A model generated the notes under the pieces. The model saw nothing but the letters and a program-made list of their open reading frames with translations. It did not search any database and was not told the DNA's origin. A stretch of 64,000 nucleotides of DNA from assembly GCF_047948215.1 (NCBI RefSeq), contig NC_134455.1:73991689-74055688 (forward strand), read 5' to 3'. Made by a program: the position numbers and the translations under genes. This document shows positions 56,370 to 64,000 of the stretch, in pieces. Source of the DNA: Lycorma delicatula. Its lineage: Eukaryota; Arthropoda; Insecta; Hemiptera; Fulgoridae. Position 1 is the stretch's first letter, and each line of letters begins with the position of its first letter.

Positions 56370-56965
56370 TATATTTATTTCATTAAGATTGTAATAGTAA
56401 TATAATACTCGTATATTGGAGTGGTAATTTATTCTTTTGAGGGGCATATTAATGTATGACCATTCAAAAATGGTTCTTTTTCCAAGATTCTCCCTATTAT
56501 CTTATTTCTTTTCAAGTTTCATTTCATATCAAAATTTATCACCTCATCTGGATTTTCCGTGTAGCACATATTTCAAAAGCCTGCTCCCTTTTTTAGTGAT
56601 TAATGTTATTTTTGTGCTGAGAAAATTTTGATCAAGATTTTTGATGATTTTTTTCTTTCTCATGCTATCATTTTTTTCTATAATTAACTTGTTATATCTT
56701 CAATTTTTACCAGTTATATGTTAAATTTATTAATTTGTTTTACAAAGAAAGATTTGTGTGTAATGGTATAGAGGGCCAAATACACATTTATGTTTTATTA
56801 AAATAAATTAGATCATTTACAAAGGATTTTTATTAAAAACGTTTTAAGTAGATAGCCACTTCGATTGTTAAACAATTATTATTATTACCGTAGTGAGGAA
56901 AGAGTATTAAAAGAATTAATAAATGAAATAAAGGACTAATCGTAACAAATAAATAATAACAACGA
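56370..56965. other. AT-rich DNA, no recognised features
   Basis: Short frames rich in Phe/Ser only. Confidence 0.65.
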
Positions 56966-56968
56966 ATG

Positions 56969-57066
56969 TGGCGATCTCCGTGGCGGAGTGGTAAAGTCTC
57001 AGCCTTTTACTAGGGGGTCCTGGGTTCCTATCCCACTCAGACGTGGCATTTTTCATACGCTACAAC
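56969..57066 (+). repeat. tRNA-derived SINE (family 2) copy
   Basis: GGCGATCTCCGTGGCGGAGT, GGTAAAGTCTCAG, loop CTTTTAC, B-box GGGTTCCTATCCC, tail GGCATTTTTCATACGCTACA. Confidence 0.85.
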
Positions 57067-57142
57067 TTTCCATCCTCATTATGCAAAATTATCAACAGTT
57101 GATGCCTGTCATCTATTAAAAAAAAAACGAATATTTCTTACT

Positions 57143-57167
57143 ATATATATATATATATATATATATA
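57143..57167. repeat. (TA)n microsatellite
   Basis: About 12 TA units, followed by unassigned sequence aacaagtggagccgttttag. Confidence 0.95.
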
Positions 57168-57169
57168 AA

Positions 57170-60085
57170 CAAGTGGAGCCGTTTTAGGCAGACACAATCG
57201 AAATACATAAAAGTACATTTAAATTCCTCTAAGTCATTGAAACTTCCTTCCAAAGTTGTGTTTACCATGATCTAAACAAGCACCTTATGTAAAATATTTA
57301 CAATGCGGTGAAAAACACAAATTTCGCATAAGAAATATGCAAATAGCGTAAACGTTAAAATAGTAAAAATCTATATCAGTTGTCACAAAAATGTATTTGA
57401 ATTAACGGATTACTGTTTAATTTTTTTATGATAAGACTTTCACAAAAATATGAAAAAAAACTTTTTGTAAAAGCTATTATTAAGCAATAATACAGTTATT
57501 CAACAATGAAGTTTTTTTTCATCACTATTAACGAAGTAAGTTCCTTAAAAATGTAATTTTTCTTTATAATGAATATTATTAAAAATTTTGGTTTATGTTA
57601 AATTAAGTTTACGATCAGTTTTCATAAAACTACTGGCAAATTTTCTGAATTTTTTATTTGTATTGAGCTAAAGGTTCCGGTATTTTTGTTTCAATCTTTT
57701 TTTTAGTTTGTCCTCTGTTTTCCTCAACTGTAATTTTAGTCTTTAGAAAACAATTTATAAGTACCTGTCTTTGATGGATTTATTTTTTTTATTTTTAATT
57801 GTTTATATACTTGTATTTTATTACATTTTATTCTTTACTGTTTTGAAAGAAATTGTCATTTTTTTGGAAGAGACTATAAGTAGTAAGGTAAATATTACCA
57901 GTATATTCTTTTGAGTTTTGTATTTTAGAACATAATAAAATTCTGTTTCCGTCGTTTATCCTGAACTCCTGTTTTGCGGTATGATTTGTGATTTTTTTTT
58001 GTACAGTTATGGAATTGTATATTTACGTAATATTCCAATTAACAGATGGTTAAATTTTTCACTTAATCCCCGACCATTTTTATCTCGGTTGACTGGATTG
58101 TTATAGGGCTTTTATTCGCAAATCTGTAAAATGAAAACAAAACAAAAAATATGTGTTGAACGAGGTTTTCCTGTTATGTTTATTTATTTGTATTTTTTTT
58201 TAATTTTATTTTGATTAACAATCAATTGCTTGTGTTTGTAGATTTGTTATATTTTTCATTTTTCGATTGGAACGTGTCAATTCATCCGAGTCTACAAAAG
58301 GAATTCTCTCGTAGAGCCCCAATAATATTGCTGCATAGTTACATTGAAGTGCATGTAGCCTGGCTTCATTAACTTGCTAGAGGCGCTTCTGTTACAATCT
58401 GTACTATACTGAACTGTAGTAATGTTTGATAGCTTCTGTGTTTAATAGTGCGTGTCTAGACTTCTCGGTTCCCTATTCGAATTTGCATTTTATCGTTATT
58501 TTCCTTGTTGTATTTATTTTGTTTCTCGCTTTTGACTTTAAATTTATTAGTTGCGGCAGTAAACTTAGCACGGTCTATATTTTTAACTGTGTTCGTGCGT
58601 ATTTTGCAAAATAAAAAGTTTCACGTTTCTGAATGGTTGTACGTAGTTACATTTAATTATTATTAACATAGTATGAACACTTTTTGGCGTGTTTTGCAAC
58701 AAGAAATTAATATATAGATTTTTCATAGTTTATGGCCTCGAATATATTTATTTAACTGGAAAAATGTAATTTTTCAAAAATAAACAAACTGTACTTAACT
58801 GCTTAAAAAAAAGCGTTATTTACATTTCATTTACATAATGTGAAAATAACTACCGTAGTATATTAGGCTGTCATACAGAATTATTAAATACGTACTTGAA
58901 AAAATAAGTAAATTAATGATTGAATTTTATTGTCCTGCAAATTTCTCTCCTATTAGATGTTACACTTTATTTATTCGATTTAAATCATTCAAATATTTTT
59001 TAGTATTTTTAACTTTAACAATAAAATATTTTTGGATTACTGAAACTGTTCTGATCGAATTGGTTATAGCTTAATTAAATATTTCCACTCGGTCTTAAAA
59101 TTCTGTATTTGGATCAGATTTACAAGATCAGCTCCTTAAGTGTTCTCTTTAATTTTTTGAAAAAAAGATTTTGTGTACTTAACTCGGTCAGTCCAAACCC
59201 ACTGAGTTAAATTTATTTTTTCCCAAACACAATTCTGGTTTTATTCCCATTTGTGCAAAAATATCACGATCTTGTGAAGAATTATGAAATGATGGGTGGA
59301 AAGAGAATTCAAGTTTCGACTAAAGATTAAGTACCTTATATTTCACCACTCATCCCTTTGTCGTAATCTTCAATCCTCTTCACTTCAATTTTCATTTTTG
59401 GCGACGACCAAGCAACTCTGTTTCTTGTTAAATGGCTTTATAATAAGTCTAATTGTCGATGTTCATTTCTGGTAAAACTTGGAATCGGTATTATTTCAAA
59501 AAATCGTCATGCAAAAAAATTTTTTTTTTCCAAATTAACATCTTGAATAAAAAATAAATTCTTGGAAATATTTATATCGGGGCAGGACTTTATGTAAGTG
59601 ATACACGGACAGAAATGTAAAGAATAAAATCCTTTAAAGTGTATTGTTACAAGAAGATATTGAAAATTAGATTGGTCTTAAAAATTTAAATGAGATTTTA
59701 AGATGAATAGAAGAGAAGAAAAATTTGTGGCAGAATCTTATAAAGAAACGAATTAAGAGTATTAAAACGTATATGCTCTGTGTGTTAAGATATCTTGGTT
59801 TAATTAATTTTTTATAGATGGTCGTGTATTTGGTAAAATTATAGAAAAAGGCAAACACTGGAATATATAAAATACATCATTGATGATGTAGCAAATATGT
59901 TGAAGTTAAAAAATTAACGTAGAATAGAAAGAAATAACATCATCAACCCAATCAACTGACTGATCCCTCCCGCCCGCCGAAAAAACCCCTTTATTAGAAT
60001 TTTTTTCGTGGTATGTAATAAGAATCTTTAGTAGTTAAGGCTTTTTTTTTTGGATCTATTAATTATTTTTTTACATTGGATCCCT
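57170..60085. other. AT-rich DNA, no recognised genes
   Basis: No protein motif. A balanced patch at 58260-58460 has no recognised identity. A small palindrome tacatcat-tg-atgatgta lies near 59873. Confidence 0.6.
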
Positions 60086-60094
60086 TAAGTCTAT

Positions 60095-60800
60095 TTATGA
60101 CAGTTTTCCTTCTAACTTTTTTCGTTGGCTTGGTCTTATGTGTTCCCAATATTTCTTTAGGTTATCGGATCTGATCTTTCTTAGTTGGTCCGAAACCCTT
60201 ATTGTTTGGGTTATTTTGTTTGTTGAAAAATATCTTGTTTTTAGAATTTCGTTGATTTTTAGTTTATCACTTGCGTCGTAAATGTTTACTGCAGTATCTT
60301 CTAGGTTTTTCTTTATTTCTGTTATATATTTCTCACCGTTTTTCAAGCTTAGGCTTCTGATAACCAGTTGTTTTAATAACCTATTTTATGGCATCCGTAT
60401 GATGTGAAAAAAGTAGGATAATCTTCGTTTTTTTCGTTTGACTAATAATTTGGTTCTGTAATATTTTTGTAAACGATTTCATTGGTTGCGATTAGCCATA
60501 CTCCCATGTTTTTTTATAATTTTATTTATGTATGTTCTGATTACTCTTCGTTTGTTCATTCCTTTGATCACTTTTATTTTCGTTTTTTAATTTGGAATCA
60601 TGTTTCGCAAGCCTTAAGTGCTTCTGGTAAAATTACTGTTGCGTAGGGTCGCATTTTGACGTTTGTTGATAAATATTTTTTATTGTATGTTGATTTTGGT
60701 AACATTTGAGCGTTTGTCATTTTTGTCGCTCTGTTGTTCCAGGTTGAATTTTCTTTTAATCTGTTATCAATAATTTCGTCCAAATCTTTAAATTTCTATT
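60095..60800 (-). pseudogene. LINE C-terminal tail relic
   Basis: Minus frames: NNRATKMTNAQMLPKSTYNK then KYLSTNVKMRPYATVILPEA and LKACET (usual Y-N-x-K-S-L-S-x-x-x-K-x-R-H-Y-x-T-V-V-R-P-E-A-L-Y-A-S-E), then KHGSMANRN-type and RKKRRLSYFFH-like segments, and finally LKNGEKYITEIKKNLEDTAV, LKTRYFSTNKITQTIRVSDQ and RKIRSDNLKKYWEHIRPSQR. This follows the region after the RT domain of an endonuclease-RT LINE to its basic C-terminus, where E-R-K-x-x-x-S-x-x-M-K-x-Y/F-W is typical. Frames are broken in the middle, and the RT core is absent. Confidence 0.65.
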
Positions 60801-62020
60801 TTAATTTAATTTCTTTGTTATTATTGTTTATCTTATTTATGCACAGTGGTTCCACGGTCATTGTGCTTTATCGGTAACAAACACTACGATTCTTTCGTAT
60901 AGACCCTACTCTGGGGAATGGTTTTGTCTTTTAATATTTAAAAAAAAAAATCATTTGTTGTTGGAAGGGGCGTATTATAAAATGTTAATTCATCTTAAAT
61001 TATTTAATTATCGTTTCATTAACTGTTGTATTATCTTTTACGAAAAGAGTTAAAATAAAGATTTTTTTATATCACATGATATTATCTTTGTTTATAGAAA
61101 ATAATAACTTTGATTATTGTTTCTTTTTTTCATATTATTTAAGCGAGCACGTGCATGTAACTTTTACCTTGAACCTTATTCCACCTATTCTTAAGTCAGT
61201 GTATATAGAAACGTGCTGATGTCACTGTGGATTGACGTGTTGCTCCCTTATGTCATTCGGCAGTTCTTTACCGATTCGACATATTCACATTTACCTTTTG
61301 CTTTTTATATTTTCGTATGTCTCTGAAAATCTGATGAAGGTTTTGTAGAAGATAAGGAATGAGTAGTGCGTGCAGCTCGATGCATATTGCAACTATTTCT
61401 TTTTTACGCTTCATAGGTTCAAGAACAATTGAAGGTTATTATTTTTAATTGGTTTCAATCACTTTATTACCGTTTAACTATGGTCGTTAAGCTTTCAACA
61501 CTGTCTTAAGAATGACAGTCTTGATTCATTCTTTTTCTACACTCATACTTATGTTAAATTAAAAATTCCTTTTGATTTTTTAACGTGTTTTATTTTTATA
61601 AAAATCTGTAAAAACTTAAAAGTTGTTAATTATTGGTAAATAAATAAATTAAAGCTCTTAATAAAATAAGCTCAGTGTTGATTATATTACCACCATTTTT
61701 AATTCGTGCATCTTTCGATTAATTGACTTCACTTTATATGTATTTCTTATGTGTTTTAATGGTGCTGTAATTAAATTTTATGTTCTAATACTGTATCCAT
61801 CTTTTTGACATCATTGTTCTCATCACTTCTAACTCACGACGTAAAATGGACTTTTATGTCGTTTTTAAATAGATAATGTAGGATAATTAAATTTTTTTGT
61901 TCGCCAGAAAAATTGATGTTAAACTTACTTTCTAATTTAACTGGTTTCCTTAAAGTAATAAATTAAAGGTTTTGTTGATATTCTTAATAAATTTACAACT
62001 ATAAATTTTTGTTAATTTTT
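60801..62020. other. AT-rich DNA, no recognised genes
   Basis: A somewhat balanced stretch at 61140-61420 has no motif that I recognise. Confidence 0.6.
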
Positions 62021-62024
62021 TTTA

Positions 62025-62200
62025 CACGATTGCTAAAAAATATTGTAATCTAATATACGTATGTTTGTTCAACCGTAGCAGCTCAACGTCTGAACCGATT
62101 TAGATATATGACCGCGCGTTGAAATTCTTACGTTACCGAGAGTGTAATATATATATCTTTAAGAAATTTAAAAAATCTATCCGATGATTGAGTCGTTTTT
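62025..62200 (+). mobile_element. MITE-like element, partial copy (TIR CACGAYTGCC family)
   Basis: It starts cacgattgctaaaaaatatt and contains ttcaaccgtagcagctcaac, gaccgcgcgttgaaattctt and acgttaccgagagtgtaa. The right end is not clear. It lies 90 bp before a second copy in the same orientation. Confidence 0.7.
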
Positions 62201-62286
62201 GAATAATTCGCATCTGAACGCTTCATTCTGAACGATTTGGAAACCTCGTATCTCATAGGAGTGAAGTTGTTGTCTTACTAGTGCTT

Positions 62287-62541
62287 TACACGACTGCCCG
62301 AAAAGGAGTGTAATGTATTTAGGGTGTATATATGTCTGTTCCACCGTAGCAGCTAAACGGGTGAACTTATTTAGATGTATGACCCCGCGTTGGATTTGAA
62401 TGTTGTATGACCCCGCGTTTAAATAGATTTAATAATTGAAAAAAAAATTCTGTATACAAAATTATCACCCGCACGCTCTTGAATAATCATATTTTAAAGA
62501 ACAATGAATCTCAACAATGGTTTTTTTTTGGCAGTCGTGTT
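62287..62541 (+). mobile_element. MITE-like element, full copy (TIR CACGAYTGCC family)
   Basis: The left end cacgactgcccgaaaagg and right end ttttttttggcagtcgtg give a perfect 10-bp terminal inverted repeat (CACGACTGCC). The interior shares ttccaccgtagcagctaaac, gaccccgcgttgga and atcacccgcacgctcttgaa with the other copies. gtatgaccccgcgtt occurs twice, an internal duplication. There is no coding capacity. Confidence 0.85.
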
Positions 62542-62628
62542 TTTTAATATTTATTATTTATCTTTTTTTTTTGTGAGATTACAAGCATTGACTGCTATGC
62601 TCATTTAGCCCTAACGGAAATTTCTAGC

Positions 62629-62702
62629 TTATGAAAAATGACATGCCTAACCGGATTTGAATCCGGGACCTCAGAATGAAAGGCCGAGACATTACCATTG
62701 TT
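62629..62702 (-). repeat. tRNA-derived SINE (family 2) copy
   Basis: Minus: AATGGTAATGTCTCGG, loop CTTTCAT, B-box GGATTCAAATCC, tail GGCATGTCATTTTTCATAAG. The extreme 5' head is missing. Confidence 0.8.
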
Positions 62703-63152
62703 TATTTTTTTAAATACATGTTAATCCTCTGTATTGTAAACTTATGATGTAACACCTTCAATAAGTGAAATTTTAAGTCACAGCGATGGTTATATTAAGA
62801 AATAAGAATTCAATAAAATAATAATTCGGTTTGCAGTATATTGGGAAACAATTATATCCTGAAAGTAATGTTAAACTTTTTAAAGTAGATAAATACTGTG
62901 AGAGTAAGTAATTATTCTTCAATGCGTGTTATATTTTTCTTGGTTATTTGGTCATTCTTAGTGAGAAAACTACTCCCGAATCAAAAGAATCAATTAGCTG
63001 ATTTGATCAAACGGTACCCGGAGACTTCGCTTTAGTTTTACTTTCTCGTCTATATAACGCTATAGAAGGAAAGTATTGTAATCGGTCCAATTTGGGCATA
63101 GCAGTTTTCACTGGATCTTGAAGTTTTGGCAAAAAGGAAAAACAAAAAAAGA

Positions 63153-63180
63153 TTTTTTGTGTTCCTTAGAACACAAAAAA
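63153..63180. repeat. Perfect 12-bp hairpin
   Basis: ttttttgtgttc pairs with gaacacaaaaaa over ctta, at the left edge of R-A copy 2. Confidence 0.93.
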
Positions 63181-63183
63181 CCG

Positions 63184-63866
63184 GATATATATTTTCCGGA
63201 TGTGAATGTTCGTAGTCCGTGTGAGTTCAGTGTTGGCCTCTAAATCACCCTATAAATCTAGAACTATTGGACCGGATTTGATCAAACTTGGTCAGATTAC
63301 TTCTATATTTGTGGCATTGATGCCATTAAATTTTCAACTTAAATGGTCAAGGGGGTGAGATTGTAGAGCAAGGTCACCCTTCAGTATCTCGAGATTTCGC
63401 CTAAGTAAGGTCATATTTTTCTTAGACACATTTGTTAACAATTAAAAGATGTGAAAAAAAAGTTTGCAAAATCGCACCCCACTTCAAAAAATGTTCTAAA
63501 CTACTGCTATGTTGTGACGTCTCAGGTTAGCGATAGAATTAAATAAATGAATAATATTTAAAGTGTAAAAAGGTATCGGTCTGGCTGGGTCTGAAACTCG
63601 ATCGATCGATCGACTCTGTACCTGGTGCTTTAAGTCTCGCCGCTACACCAGTCTGACGATCGTACAAGCGAAATTTGTTCTACGTAAGTTGTGAAATTAC
63701 ATTAGTTTATTTAGTGTTACATAGTTTTATTGTGTGTATGTGTGTGTTACACATACATTGTGTGTGTAATCTATGCATCAGAAACAACCCACAGTTGTAG
63801 GATATTCTCGGTACCTGGCTTTAGCCGCGTAACGGGAAAGTTCTACAACCGTGTTGTCAGCTTTTT
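63184..63866 (+). repeat. Mosaic repeat R-A, copy 2
   Basis: cagtgttggcctctaaatca, cagattacttctatatttgt, cattgatgccattaaatttt, cacatttgttaacaatt, ctatgttgtgacgtctcagg, agaattaaataaatgaataa, then a tail with tatgcatcagaaacaaccca and ttctacaaccgtgttgtcag. It lacks the SINE found in copy 1 but carries a tRNA-like segment at 63575-63665 instead. Confidence 0.7.
63575..63665 (-). repeat. tRNA-like segment within R-A, with (CGAT)n
   Basis: On minus: cgtcagactggtgtagcggc gagac (A-box type), gcaccaggtacagagtcgat, (cgat) repeats, gagtttcagacccagcc (B-box type), gaccgatacc. The ends ggtatcggtctg / cagtctgacgatcg pair only partly, so I read it as a tRNA-derived insert and not a working tRNA. Confidence 0.45.
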
Positions 63867-64000
63867 TGCAGTGTTCACGACTTGCTTAATTATACGAGTT
63901 TTGACAGGTATATTGTTGGTAATTGTATTTGTTCATTTAAATCATCTGAATCCGGTCTTTATCAGAAATTAATTTTATAGATGTAATTAACTGTGTGAGT

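Noticed and set aside
63600..63618. (CGAT)n tract as a regulatory repeat
   Set aside because: It is only about four units, inside a tRNA-like segment of a dispersed repeat.
1..64000. CRISPR arrays, bacterial operons, rRNA genes, host protein-coding genes with introns
   Set aside because: No regularly spaced repeats, no rRNA-like blocks and no conserved host protein motif were seen on either strand.

Overview
The window is AT-rich, repeat-dense eukaryotic DNA, most likely from an insect with a large genome. The evidence is the mix of repeats: mariner-type transposases of several lineages, R1-like and other non-LTR retrotransposons, hAT elements, Helitrons, two families of tRNA-derived SINEs and an LTR with a TATA plus arthropod TCAGT initiator. 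A hemipteran would fit, but nothing here fixes the order. I found no convincing host gene, no functional tRNA or rRNA, no CRISPR array and no bacterial-style operon. Nearly all recognisable coding sequence is decayed mobile-element protein, so the window looks intergenic or intronic.

Layout. 0-2 kb: an R1-like reverse-transcriptase scrap and a DUF4817-type mariner start (both minus), then a mariner transposase relic (795-1580, minus) and a MITE (1783-2076). 3.7-8.5 kb: LINE-tail relic, hAT C-terminal relic, tRNA-like SINE. 9.5-10.8 kb: a mariner with about 190-bp inverted ends nested in an older DUF4817-type mariner. 16.3-18.2 kb: a SINE inside a SINE, both with target duplications, then another mariner relic. 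19.8-24.8 kb: a LINE relic split by a 378-bp repeat, the largest R1-like ORF2 relic (22.06-23.87 kb, minus), and a mosaic repeat containing a SINE. 28.3-30.1 kb: a Helitron with helicase remains, one 3' end, two 5' ends and an IS630-type transposase fragment. 32.9-34.6 kb: a probable solo LTR and a TIR-bounded mariner carrying a SINE. 37.8-39.7 kb: LINE tail and an internally deleted mariner. 42.4-44.65 kb: R1-like ORF1 and unassigned GC-richer DNA. 46.06-48.87 kb: a nearly intact hAT with TIRs and an 8-bp duplication. 49-52.2 kb: fold-back repeat, MITE, non-autonomous Helitron. 54.9-57.1 kb: MITE interrupted by a poly(A)-tailed R1-like LINE end, two SINEs. 60-64 kb: LINE tail, two MITE copies, SINE, mosaic repeat.

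The most unusual signal is not a gene. The window holds many perfect short-loop inverted repeats, with stems up to 19 bp. Several occur as adjacent pairs arranged X-X'-Y'-Y. Inside the R1-like ORF1 relic, collapsing such a pair removes 32 nt and brings the zinc-knuckle frame back into register with the upstream frame. This suggests break ends that folded back, copied themselves and were then joined. A search of the whole assembly would show whether this is a general mutational habit of the genome.
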